Below, one piece after another: positions 1 through 9,456 of a stretch of DNA of 44,961 bases (within the stretch, counting starts at the first letter, position 1; each line of letters opens with the position of its first letter). The position numbers were made by a program, and so were the translations under genes. The notes under the pieces are model-generated. The model was not told the DNA's origin, did no database searches, and was given only the letters and a program-made list of their open reading frames with translations. This DNA comes from Rhodospirillaceae bacterium TMED23 (lineage in GTDB: Bacteria; Pseudomonadota; Alphaproteobacteria; Rhodospirillales; UBA2165): NCBI GenBank assembly GCA_002168115.1, contig NHCC01000021.1, forward strand, positions 39,102 to 84,062. Direction: 5' to 3'.

Positions 1-1967
1 TCATCATTCGCTGTTGTAGGCGTTAACTCAGGCGCGCTCCACATGGCAGTTTCTCTGATTGCCGGCTCCATCCCCTCTGGCAAACTACCTGGCGACCAAT
101 GGGCAATTCCGCCAACCCTATAAAAGGGAACCGAATTTTCTGGATTGTTTCTCGCATAAATTTTATTATTAGAAAATTCAATTTCCTCTGCACTAACATT
201 AAGCATTGTAGCTGCAATTCGAGCCATTTTTTTCTTTACGCGCTCTGCAGCTAAGTCAGCCGCACTCGCGGATGCTGGAGAGAATCGACACGAATAATTT
301 CCTGCTGCAATTGACCAACCATCTTTCGCCGTATCTGTATCAAGAGAAACGACCACATTTTCTGGATCTATGCCCAACTGATCAGATATAATTTGAGCGA
401 GAGCTGTTTTGTGCCCTTGCCCTTGAGGCACAGAGTCGCCAACGACATTCACAGACCCCAAAGCGTCAACTGATACTGTAACTGATGCAACGGCCCCATC
501 TTTTGGCCCTGCTCTATTCCTCTCCTCACCTGTCTTCAGAGTTGAAATGTACCCCATATTTGATTGGCTCGGCTCAACACAAGAAGCATAGCCAATTCCG
601 TATAACTTTCCTGATCTACGCGCTACATCTCTCCTCTTCAAAAGATCGTCCAGACCCCCCTTTTTGACGGTTTCTTCGATAGTTTTATGATAATCACCTG
701 AGTCTAAAAGGGCGCCTGCGATTGTCTTGTAAGGAAATTCAGAAGACTTGATCAAATTACGTTTCATCAAATCTAAAGGGTCAATTTTTAGCTGTGAGGC
801 AATCTTTTGCATAACACGCTCGACAGCGAAATAAAGTTGAGGACCACCAAACCCCCGAACTGCTCCAGTCGGACACTTGTTTGTTATCATTATATGATTT
901 GTAACTTCCAAATTTCTGATAGTATAACCGTTTGTTGAGACCCCATGCATCCTATATATTGGAGCCGGCATTGGAGCTCTCAGATATGCTCCATGATCAT
1001 CCCAATGGTTCAAACGCAAGCCGTTTATTATTCCATCACTTGAATATGCGGCTTCAACTTCAGTAACGCGATTAGGCGCAACACTTGATGCCGATAAGTG
1101 TTCTAATCGATCTTCAATCCATTTAATGGGCCTTTTAGCTTTTCGCGCTAAGATACACAAAACTACGATATGAGGAAATATTACGAGTTTAGTTCCAAAA
1201 CTTCCACCCGAGTTCTCTGGACTTCTATGACGCAACGCAGCAGTGCGAATCCGTAATGCCAATGCCATCACAGTATGTACTGAAAAAGGGCCCTGAAAGT
1301 TTGATAGAACATCGAAGCCCTGGGTTGCCTCTGCGTACTCAGCGACAATTGCATACGTTTCCATCGGAGTAATTGAATTCCTAGGATACTTAACTTTTAT
1401 CTTAGTAATATTCTCTGCCTCATCGAATGCTTTTGCGGGATTACCGTGAACAAAATGTCTCTTCGAGACACAATTAGATTTTGATCGAGGATGTATCAAC
1501 GGGGCATCTTGGCCTTCAGCCTCTACAGGATCCACAACTGCCTCTAGAACATCATACTCAACCTTAATAAGGTCAAGGGCATCTTCTGCGATATAACGAT
1601 TAGTTGCAGCTACGACGGCTACCGGATCACCCACATGCCTTACTTTATCTACCGCCAGTCCATAGTAATCGATTGGATTTTCAAATCCAACAATTAGTGG
1701 ATCAGTCTCACGGGCCATGTCCTCGCCAGTTACAACAGCGTAAACGCCTGACATTTTAAGAGCTTCGGTGTAATCTATTGAAACAATTACTGCATGGGCG
1801 TGCGGAGATCTTAAAAACGCCGCTTCCAAAGTGTTCTTCTTTACAGGAATATCATCAACAAATTGTCCTTGCCCCTTCAATAACGCATAATCCTCGACCC
1901 TCAGCATTCTTCGGCCGATGTTTTTATCTTTATTTTTCTGTTCAACAGGAATAGAAAAATTGGTCAT
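1..1967 (-). CDS. xanthine dehydrogenase/CoxL-family molybdopterin-binding (large) subunit, C-terminus truncated by window edge
   Basis: Manual minus-strand translation from ATG at 1967: MTNFSIPVEQKNKDKNIGRRMLRVEDYALLKGQGQFVDDI...LRSPHAHAVIVSIDYTEAL...GGSFGTK...AVRGFGGPQ...PQGQGHKTALAQI...; open to base 3 with no stop. Not in the ORF track because it has no stop in the window. Confidence 0.9.
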   Translation of the reverse strand, partial: MTNFSIPVEQKNKDKNIGRRMLRVEDYALLKGQGQFVDDIPVKKNTLEAAFLRSPHAHAVIVSIDYTEALKMSGVYAVVTGEDMARETDPLIVGFENPIDYYGLAVDKVRHVGDPVAVVAATNRYIAEDALDLIKVEYDVLEAVVDPVEAEGQDAPLIHPRSKSNCVSKRHFVHGNPAKAFDEAENITKIKVKYPRNSITPMETYAIVAEYAEATQGFDVLSNFQGPFSVHTVMALALRIRTAALRHRSPENSGGSFGTKLVIFPHIVVLCILARKAKRPIKWIEDRLEHLSASSVAPNRVTEVEAAYSSDGIINGLRLNHWDDHGAYLRAPMPAPIYRMHGVSTNGYTIRNLEVTNHIMITNKCPTGAVRGFGGPQLYFAVERVMQKIASQLKIDPLDLMKRNLIKSSEFPYKTIAGALLDSGDYHKTIEETVKKGGLDDLLKRRDVARRSGKLYGIGYASCVEPSQSNMGYISTLKTGEERNRAGPKDGAVASVTVSVDALGSVNVVGDSVPQGQGHKTALAQIISDQLGIDPENVVVSLDTDTAKDGWSIAAGNYSCRFSPASASAADLAAERVKKKMARIAATMLNVSAEEIEFSNNKIYARNNPENSVPFYRVGGIAHWSPGSLPEGMEPAIRETAMWSAPELTPTTAND

Positions 1968-2168
1968 ATACAATTAAGCTCTTTTCTTTTTAATAAACCG
2001 TTAGTTGCAAATATTTCTGTAACTATAAACAAAATAGCGGTTTTTTCTTATTTGCCAAGCTCTCTTCTTTCCGCTGAGTAATATTAAAATTCATAAAATC
2101 TATCCATTGCATCCAATTAATTCAATCTTTATATACAAGAAGTATTTAATTTATTAAGGATATTTTAA

Positions 2169-4226
2169 ATGGGGTGGTTAATTGGTGTTGACGTTGGAGG
2201 AACCTTTACGGATTTTTTTGCTACAGAACGAGAAACCAATTCTGTAAAATATTTTAAACGACCATCGACGCCTAAAAATCCCGGGGAAGCAATTTTTCTT
2301 GGCCTGAAAGAAATGTGTGAGAGCCTTAAAATTGCGCCAGACACTATCGAACAACTTTGTCATGGAACTACCGTCGCAACAAATGCATTAATTCAAAGAA
2401 AAGGTGGCAAAGTAGCACTCGTTACAACAGAAGGTTTTAGAGATCTATTAGAGATAGGTCGCCAAACTCGGCCACATATGTACTCACTTCAAGAAGACCA
2501 GCCAGAGAGCTTGGTGCCACGTAAATATCGATTTGAAGTAAAAGAGCGTACTAATTCAGACGGAACTATCATAAAAGAAATTGATAAAAATAATTTAAAA
2601 GTTTTATTCGATGAAATAGAACACTCAAAGGTAGATTCTATAGCCATTTGTTTTTTGTTCTCTTTTATTAATAATAAGCCAGAAGAATTAGTCGCTAAAT
2701 TACTTAAAAATAGATTCCCAAATATTCCAATTTCCCTTTCATCTGAAGTGCGCCCAGAATTTAGAGAATACGAGCGCTTTTCTACCACCGCGTTGAACGC
2801 CTATCTACAACCAATTATGGGCTCTTATTTGGACTATCTTGATAATAATATAAAATTAAATATTCCAAATGCACCACTTAGAATTTATCAATCCAGCGGC
2901 GGATTAATGTCAATTAATACTTCAAAAAAATTTCCAATCAGGACCGCATTGTCAGGTCCCGCAGCTGGAGCTGTAGGAGCAGTTAATATTGCAAAAGAGA
3001 GCAACCGCTCAAAAGTAATAACTTTAGATATGGGGGGGACCAGTGCTGATGTAGCCCTAGTTAGGGACTTTGATGCCGGTACAAGCCTCGATCGTGAAGT
3101 CGCTGGTTTTCCGGTTCGCCTTCCTATGGTCGACATTCATACGGTTGGGGCTGGGGGTGGCTCAATCTCTTGGGTAAGCAAGGATGGACTGATGAAAGTA
3201 GGCCCGAAAAGCGCGGGTGCTGACCCTGGACCTGCTTGCTATAACCTAGGCGGCAATGAACCAACGGTGACCGATGCAAATTTGGTTTTAGGGCGACTTT
3301 CTGGACAAGGCCTGATTGGTGGCGCAATGAAGTTAGACCTAGAATCAGCAAGAGCTTCCATTAAAAAACTAGCAGATAAATTTGGCTTTAGTATCGAAAA
3401 AACAGCTCAGGGTATCATTAAAATTGTTATTTCGAACATGGTAAGAGCGGTTCGTGCCATGTCAGTAGAAAGAGGACATGACCCCCGAGACTACAGCCTA
3501 ATGGCATTTGGCGGTGCCGGCCCTTTGCACGGCTCGCAGGTTGCAAAGTCGATAGATATAAAGGAAATCATTGTTCCTCTAGCACCAGGTATTTTATGCG
3601 CGCAAGGATTAATAGCTTCAGATATTAAGGAGGATTTTATTAAAAGTGGTCGGTTCCATGTAAATGCGGATTGGTCAATTAATGTTCGAGAAATAATGGA
3701 TTCATTGAGTCACGAAGCTAAAGAGTGGTGCAAAACCGAACGAATAGAGAAGAAAAAACAACTTTACAGTGTAACATTAGATGCGCGGTATGTTGGACAA
3801 AATTTTGAACTTCAGGTCACCTACAAAGAAGCAAAAAGTTGGGAAATTCCAATGCCCTTAGATGCAGATGAGGTTATTGATAGATTTAATGCTGCACATG
3901 AGCAGTTATATGGCTTTGCTAATACCGATGAACAAATCGAAGTCGTAAATATTAGATTAAATGTCAGCGGAAATTTTAATGAACCCTCAGAATCAAATAA
4001 AAAAAATACGACAATAAAAAGTGTTAATCCGATAAGTGAAAGGCTGGTTTGGTTTGATGATGAAAAACCATTAAAAACAAATGTTTTTGATCGTAACGAT
4101 CTCAAGGCTGGCTTTGAAATAGAAGGTCCCGCAATAATTGAACAATTTGATTCAACAACTGTTATTTACCCGAAAGACCGGGTTGTAATTGACAAATCCT
4201 TAAATATTGTTATTTCAATATCTTAG
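2169..4226 (+). CDS. hyuA: hydantoinase/oxoprolinase family protein, HyuA-type subunit
   Basis: N-terminal IGVDVGGTFTDFFA, HGTTVATNALIQRKGGKVALVTTEGFRDLLEIGRQ, LDMGGTSADVAL, GGAGPLHG motifs of the HyuA/acetophenone carboxylase/oxoprolinase family. Confidence 0.92.
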   Translation: MGWLIGVDVGGTFTDFFATERETNSVKYFKRPSTPKNPGEAIFLGLKEMCESLKIAPDTIEQLCHGTTVATNALIQRKGGKVALVTTEGFRDLLEIGRQTRPHMYSLQEDQPESLVPRKYRFEVKERTNSDGTIIKEIDKNNLKVLFDEIEHSKVDSIAICFLFSFINNKPEELVAKLLKNRFPNIPISLSSEVRPEFREYERFSTTALNAYLQPIMGSYLDYLDNNIKLNIPNAPLRIYQSSGGLMSINTSKKFPIRTALSGPAAGAVGAVNIAKESNRSKVITLDMGGTSADVALVRDFDAGTSLDREVAGFPVRLPMVDIHTVGAGGGSISWVSKDGLMKVGPKSAGADPGPACYNLGGNEPTVTDANLVLGRLSGQGLIGGAMKLDLESARASIKKLADKFGFSIEKTAQGIIKIVISNMVRAVRAMSVERGHDPRDYSLMAFGGAGPLHGSQVAKSIDIKEIIVPLAPGILCAQGLIASDIKEDFIKSGRFHVNADWSINVREIMDSLSHEAKEWCKTERIEKKKQLYSVTLDARYVGQNFELQVTYKEAKSWEIPMPLDADEVIDRFNAAHEQLYGFANTDEQIEVVNIRLNVSGNFNEPSESNKKNTTIKSVNPISERLVWFDDEKPLKTNVFDRNDLKAGFEIEGPAIIEQFDSTTVIYPKDRVVIDKSLNIVISIS

Positions 4227-4238
4227 AGCGCCAAGGGT

Positions 4239-5939
4239 ATGAAAATGTCTAAAGCAAATAGTTCACTTGATCCCATTACATTAGAAATAATATTCAATGC
4301 ACTCAGATCTGTCGCTGATGAAACTTTTATAACATTAATGAAGAGTGCATACTCAACCAATATAAAAGAGCGTCGAGATCATTCTACAGCTATAATGGAT
4401 AAGTATGGCCGTTTAATAGTCCAAGCTGATGCATCACTTCCTGTGCATCTAGCATCAATGGGCGGACTTATGGTTTCACTTTTAAAAAAATATAAAGGAA
4501 ATATTTTCCCGGGTGATATATTCATTGGCAATGATCCGCACGTTGCTGGCGGCACACATTTGCCAGATATCAATATGGCTATGCCTCTTTTTTTTGAAGG
4601 ACAGTTAATTGCATTTATGTGCAATATTGCGCACCACGCCGATGTTGGTGGGTCGGTTCCAGGAAGTATGGCCGGCGGTATGACCGAAATATTTCAAGAG
4701 GGCATTAGACTTCCAGTAACGCGACTTTTTGAGGCTGGGGAACTTCAAGCCGATATTATGGAATTAATATTACTAAATGTTAGAATTCCAGAGGAGCGGC
4801 GCGGAGATTACTACGCGCAAATCGCATCATGTCGTCTTGGGACAACACGGCTATCTGAGTTAATTGAGAATTATGGTATTACACAACTAAATAACAGCTT
4901 TGACGAGATCATTCATCGAACTAAAAAAAGAATGAAAGAAGCTATAATTGAGATACCTGACGGCATCTATGAATTTAGCGATATTATGGATGATGATGGA
5001 ATGGGCACGTTAGAAATCCCAATTTGCGTGTCAATAATGGTAAAAAATGATTACATATTATTCGATTTTACCGGAACCGCAGATCAAGTAACGGGCAACA
5101 TTAACGTAACACTAAATGCCACTCAGGCCTCTGTATGCTATGCATTGAAGGCTTTGCTTGATCCAGATGTACCAAATAATCAAGGCGTCTTGGATTTACC
5201 AGAAATAATTGTCAAAAAAGGTTCATTACTTGATGCTCAATTTCCTGCGCCCGTAGCGGCGCGCGCGAATACATGCCAAAGAATAATCGATGTCATACTT
5301 GGTGCTTTAGCGAAAGCAAAACCGGAGGCCGCAGTTGCTGCGGCAAACGGAGCAAATACTACGGCTGTATTTTCAGGTGTAAATCCCAGCACTGGCGTCA
5401 GTTATGTCTATCTTGAAACACTAGGAGGTGGGTTTGGAGGACGCGCAACAAAGGACGGAAAAGATGGTGTTCAGGTACACATAACAAATACTTCCAATCT
5501 ACCAGTTGAAGCAATAGAAATGGAGTACCCTCTTATGGTTCATTCTTATAAATTAATTGAGGACTCAGGTGGCGCGGGGCGTAATCGGGGAGGACTTGGA
5601 TTAGAAAGAATTATCGAGCCAATAAAACATGATTGTACTTTCAATGGAGCAGGTGAGCGATTTGAAAATCAACCATGGGGAATTTTTGGTGGTGAAGATG
5701 GAAAATCAGGCGAATTTATTAAAGTCGATAAATCAGGCAAAGCGAGCAGGCTAAATAATAAGCCGATAGCAATAGAAGTTAAGGAAAATGAGAGCATTGT
5801 AATTAGAACTCCCGGTGCCGGCGGGTATGGGCCCGCTAAAGAACGTGAGATTAAAGATATCTCTGCAGATGCTGTAAATAAAAAATTTAGCTATAATTTC
5901 CTCGAGAAAAAATATCCACAATGGAAAAATGGCACATGA
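4239..5939 (+). CDS. hyuB: hydantoinase B/oxoprolinase family protein, HyuB-type subunit
   Basis: LDPITLEIIFNALRSVADE, GDIFIGNDPHVAGGTHLPDI, HHADVGG, GAGGRNRGGLGLER-like and TPGAGGYGP C-terminus; 12 bp downstream of HyuA. Confidence 0.92.
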   Translation: MKMSKANSSLDPITLEIIFNALRSVADETFITLMKSAYSTNIKERRDHSTAIMDKYGRLIVQADASLPVHLASMGGLMVSLLKKYKGNIFPGDIFIGNDPHVAGGTHLPDINMAMPLFFEGQLIAFMCNIAHHADVGGSVPGSMAGGMTEIFQEGIRLPVTRLFEAGELQADIMELILLNVRIPEERRGDYYAQIASCRLGTTRLSELIENYGITQLNNSFDEIIHRTKKRMKEAIIEIPDGIYEFSDIMDDDGMGTLEIPICVSIMVKNDYILFDFTGTADQVTGNINVTLNATQASVCYALKALLDPDVPNNQGVLDLPEIIVKKGSLLDAQFPAPVAARANTCQRIIDVILGALAKAKPEAAVAAANGANTTAVFSGVNPSTGVSYVYLETLGGGFGGRATKDGKDGVQVHITNTSNLPVEAIEMEYPLMVHSYKLIEDSGGAGRNRGGLGLERIIEPIKHDCTFNGAGERFENQPWGIFGGEDGKSGEFIKVDKSGKASRLNNKPIAIEVKENESIVIRTPGAGGYGPAKEREIKDISADAVNKKFSYNFLEKKYPQWKNGT

Positions 5940-6841
5940 CCGAGTTAATAATTCCAGAACCCAATGAAGTTTTCAGTGTTGAAGTTAAGGGTGGAACAGA
6001 GATAATTGTAAGGCGATATTTTAACTCATGCAGGCCTTGCCTTTTACTTAGCCACGGTAATGGATTTGCAATTGATGCCTATTCACCCTTTTGGGGCCAG
6101 TTAAGGTCCGAATTCGAACTTTGTGTATATGATCAACGTCATCATGGACACAATCAGCCATCTAGTTCTAACGACGCTGACTTCGATCTATTTGCCGATG
6201 ATTTAGACAAAATAATTTCCAAGGTTAGGCAAATAATAACAGATGTCTCAATATATGGCGTTTATCACTCCCTTTCAGCTGTCGCCTCTCTACTTCACGC
6301 AAAAAATTATAAAAACCATTTGGACGCCCTTGTTTTATTTGATCCGCCTTTGCAACCTCCAAAAGACCATAAATTGTACTCCATAGCTCATAATTTTGAA
6401 ATGAAGTTATCAGATTGGGCAAAAAATCGACAAAGTCAATTTACCTCTCCAGCCGAACTAGCGCATCAATTTCGTAAGTCACGATCTTTATCTGGTTGGG
6501 TCGATGGTGCTCACGAGCTAATGGCTAAATCCGTACTTAAAGAAACGGGATCGAACTGGGAACTAATTTGTCCCCCAGATATTGAGTCCCAAATTTATAG
6601 ACACAACGCTTCCTTAATTCTTTGGGACTTTTTTGAAAACCAAACAGTGCCGATCGCACTAATTATTGCTGATCCTAGTCATCCTGCCGAACAGGCACCA
6701 GCCAAAGTTTGTTCAAGTTTGGTAAAAAAATCATCAATACCATTTATAACAATATCTGGTACTACTCACCTACTTCAGATTGAGAAGCCCGAAGAATGTA
6801 GAGTGGCATTAAAAAAACTTTTACGGGAAATTACACTTTAG
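5936..6841 (+). CDS. alpha/beta hydrolase
   Basis: LLSHGNGFAIDAYSPFWGQL, YDQRHHGHN, C-terminal SGTTHLLQIEKPEE; ORF track starts at 5921, but the second Met (ATG 5936-5938) overlaps the HyuB stop as ATGA and is the more likely start. Confidence 0.8.
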   Translation: MTELIIPEPNEVFSVEVKGGTEIIVRRYFNSCRPCLLLSHGNGFAIDAYSPFWGQLRSEFELCVYDQRHHGHNQPSSSNDADFDLFADDLDKIISKVRQIITDVSIYGVYHSLSAVASLLHAKNYKNHLDALVLFDPPLQPPKDHKLYSIAHNFEMKLSDWAKNRQSQFTSPAELAHQFRKSRSLSGWVDGAHELMAKSVLKETGSNWELICPPDIESQIYRHNASLILWDFFENQTVPIALIIADPSHPAEQAPAKVCSSLVKKSSIPFITISGTTHLLQIEKPEECRVALKKLLREITL

Positions 6842-6843
6842 AT

Positions 6844-7575
6844 TTAAAACGTTTTCACTAGATTGATTGATGTCTTTGGATCTTTATTTATTGAGGCCAT
6901 AAATCGTTCGTGAAATAATTTAGTATGTTTTCTGGCCACTTCTTCCGCCATCTCAATATCTTTATTTGAAATGGCTGTAATCATTTCCTTGTGCTGGTTA
7001 ACCACCTCGCTGTAATAATTGTCATCATAGTAACTATTTGATACCCCAGTCCCAAAAGCTGATAAAGATAATCTTAGTCCCGTGGAAAGAAGTTTTCCAT
7101 ACAGTGCTCCAACATATTTATTTCTGCATGCATCTATCATTACAGAGTGAAATTCGTTATTCGTTTCACCCATTTTAACGATATTCCGTAAATCAGTAGC
7201 TGCAATAAAATCTTCATTAATACGCCTTAAGAGTTTCAACTGATCGTCATAACACCTCTCCGCACATAACTTTAGGACCATCCGCTGACAAACGTCCAAT
7301 GCTTCAAAATACTGTGGTATATCAGATATATCTATTGCTGAAACATGAGCTCCCTTATTTGGGTGTAAATTTACTAAACCCTCAGAAGCTAGGCGAATTA
7401 GGGCTTCCCTGACAGGAGTTCTAGATAGATTAAACCGATCTTTTAAAATCGATTCTTCGATATGCTCCCCAGGCTTTAAACGCAGTTGTAGTATATCCTC
7501 TCTCAAACCAACATAAATACTCTGGGCCCCTGTTCCACGAGGTCGACCGCGTGTTTTCTTTTCGTTACCATTCAT
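6844..7575 (-). CDS. GntR family transcriptional regulator (FCD domain)
   Basis: LREDILQLRLKPGEHIEESILKDRFNLSRTPVREALIRLASEGLVNLHPNKGAHV wHTH, followed by helical FCD-type effector domain. Confidence 0.93.
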   Translation of the reverse strand: MNGNEKKTRGRPRGTGAQSIYVGLREDILQLRLKPGEHIEESILKDRFNLSRTPVREALIRLASEGLVNLHPNKGAHVSAIDISDIPQYFEALDVCQRMVLKLCAERCYDDQLKLLRRINEDFIAATDLRNIVKMGETNNEFHSVMIDACRNKYVGALYGKLLSTGLRLSLSAFGTGVSNSYYDDNYYSEVVNQHKEMITAISNKDIEMAEEVARKHTKLFHERFMASINKDPKTSINLVKTF

Positions 7576-7673
7576 AATTACATCTCGGCAATTTATAAAA
7601 AACCTTTTTGACGAATCAAATATTTTAAACCTTTAATATCGTTATTGCACGCTTGTTTTTTTTTATGATTAAA

Positions 7674-7686
7674 TACATTATATGTA
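7674..7686. promoter_or_regulatory. candidate operator: inverted repeat TACAT-TAT-ATGTA between divergent GntR regulator and CoA-ligase genes
   Basis: Perfect 5-bp inverted repeat with 3-nt spacer in the 189-bp divergent intergenic region. Confidence 0.35.
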
Positions 7687-7764
7687 AATTGATTAGTATT
7701 ATATTTTTCTAGAATTTTTATGATATTAGCTGTCACAAAACTTTGATATCGGGGGTATGAAGTT

Positions 7765-9381
7765 ATGACAAAAGGATTATCTTTCCCAAGACATTCAGAA
7801 AATTTAGCAAATCAATTCCGCGAATTAGGATATTGGAACGATGATACACTAACTACTTATATTGAAAAATGGGCAAAGAAGACTCCAGCAAAAGTTGCTG
7901 TCGTATCGCCAGACACAGAGTTGACCTTTGAAGATTGGCATTTACAGTCGTTGAAATTTGCAAATGGCCTTTTAAAGCTCGGCCTTAAACGGGGAGACGT
8001 TATTGCTATTCAGTATCCCAATACCCCGGAGTTCTTGATCGCCTATATTGGAATTGCACTTATGGGTGGTGTAATGTGCACTCTTCATATGCCTTATAGA
8101 GCTGGAGAAATGGCCCCATTAATGAATCATGGTAAAACAAAAGCGGTTATCTGCGGACAAGGTGATGAAAAATATGATGCCCCAAATACTATGATGAAAT
8201 TAAAAGAAAAGGTTGCTAGCCTGCAACATATAATTGTCATTGGAGAAAAACCATCTGATTACTATAATTTTAATTCATTAATCGAAGAAGCCAATACAAG
8301 CCCAATAGCAGATCCACCTATTGCAAGTGATCCGTGCATTTTATGTTTTACATCTGGCACTTCCGCATCACCAAAAGGAGTTGTAAGAACCTATGAAACG
8401 CTAACTGCAAATGCTAGAATTTATTCACCGACGATCAACTTAAACTCAGAAGATCGTGTAATGGTTGCTCCTCCATTTACCCACGTCTTCGGACTAACAT
8501 GCGGAACGCTGGCTTTATGTTGGGGGTCAACAAATATTTTAATGCCATTATTTACGCCCGAGCTTTATGCCGATAGACTAATAAATGCCCAACCAACGAT
8601 TGTATTTTCAGCACCCGCCCACGTTGCTGCTACGATAAAGGCTGGCTTGCTCGACGATGTCGATTTATCCTCTTTGAAAGAAGTTATAATCGCGGGCTCA
8701 GTATGCCCGCCAGAGGTAGCCGCCAACCTCGAGCGACGAATGCCAAACGGCAGGTCGGGTCAGCTTTTTGGTATGACAGAAACAATTTTAATTATGCAAA
8801 CCCCCTTAGATGAAAAACCAGAAATACGCCATTCCAGCACTGGACGAAAAACAGAAGGAATTGATGTTCGGATAGTAAACCCAATAGATGGTACAGATGT
8901 CCAAATAGGAGAAGAGGGTGAATTGTTATTACGGGGTTATGCAATAATGGCTGGATATTTAAACAATGATGAGGCAAATCGATTAGCTTTTACCAAAGAT
9001 GGATTTTTCCGTTCCGGAGACCTCGCTACTTGCGACTCTGATGGTAATATTATTATTACAGGAAGGGTAAAAGACATAATAAATCGCGGAGGAATAAAAA
9101 TTAATCCAACCGATATTGAAAATATTTTGCAAGGACATCCAAATATAATTTTAGCTGCTCTAGTTCCAATGAAAGATGATGTTTTGGGAGAACGAATTTG
9201 TGCTTTTGCTACCTTAACACCAAATACCAAACTTACGTTTGATCAGATGACCGACCACCTAAGTAAGAACGGAATAGCCAAAATGCGTTGGCCAGAAAAA
9301 CTAGAGATCATCGAAGAAATGCCAATGACGCCTACCAAGAAAATTCAGAAGGGTGAATTGGTCAGAATTCTTGAAAAATAA
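7765..9381 (+). CDS. AMP-dependent acyl/aryl-CoA synthetase (ligase)
   Basis: LCFTSGTSASPKGVVRTYE (P-loop), GMTE, RSGDLATCDSDGNIIITGRVKDIINRGGIKINPTDIE, PMTPTKKIQKGELV C-terminal Lys region. Confidence 0.93.
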   Translation: MTKGLSFPRHSENLANQFRELGYWNDDTLTTYIEKWAKKTPAKVAVVSPDTELTFEDWHLQSLKFANGLLKLGLKRGDVIAIQYPNTPEFLIAYIGIALMGGVMCTLHMPYRAGEMAPLMNHGKTKAVICGQGDEKYDAPNTMMKLKEKVASLQHIIVIGEKPSDYYNFNSLIEEANTSPIADPPIASDPCILCFTSGTSASPKGVVRTYETLTANARIYSPTINLNSEDRVMVAPPFTHVFGLTCGTLALCWGSTNILMPLFTPELYADRLINAQPTIVFSAPAHVAATIKAGLLDDVDLSSLKEVIIAGSVCPPEVAANLERRMPNGRSGQLFGMTETILIMQTPLDEKPEIRHSSTGRKTEGIDVRIVNPIDGTDVQIGEEGELLLRGYAIMAGYLNNDEANRLAFTKDGFFRSGDLATCDSDGNIIITGRVKDIINRGGIKINPTDIENILQGHPNIILAALVPMKDDVLGERICAFATLTPNTKLTFDQMTDHLSKNGIAKMRWPEKLEIIEEMPMTPTKKIQKGELVRILEK

Positions 9382-9456
9382 TAGACATATCGTAACATTT
9401 AGAGGTCTTTGCTACTTACGATCAAATAAAATATTTGAACACTTTAAGGAAAATAC

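Noticed and set aside
23-217. ORF-track 64-aa minus ORF at the left edge (and 485-667 plus ORF)
   Set aside because: Both lie within the long open frame of the CoxL-like gene (1967 to 1); out-of-frame spurious ORFs.
1-1967. Possible form I CO dehydrogenase (CoxL)
   Set aside because: The region where the AYRCSFR active-site motif should be reads MITNKCPTGAVRGFGGPQ; only general Mo-hydroxylase family membership is supported.
6846-6855. AAAACGTTTT palindrome at the hydrolase/GntR convergent junction as terminator
   Set aside because: Lies inside the GntR coding C-terminus, AT-rich, lacks a stem plus U-tract architecture.
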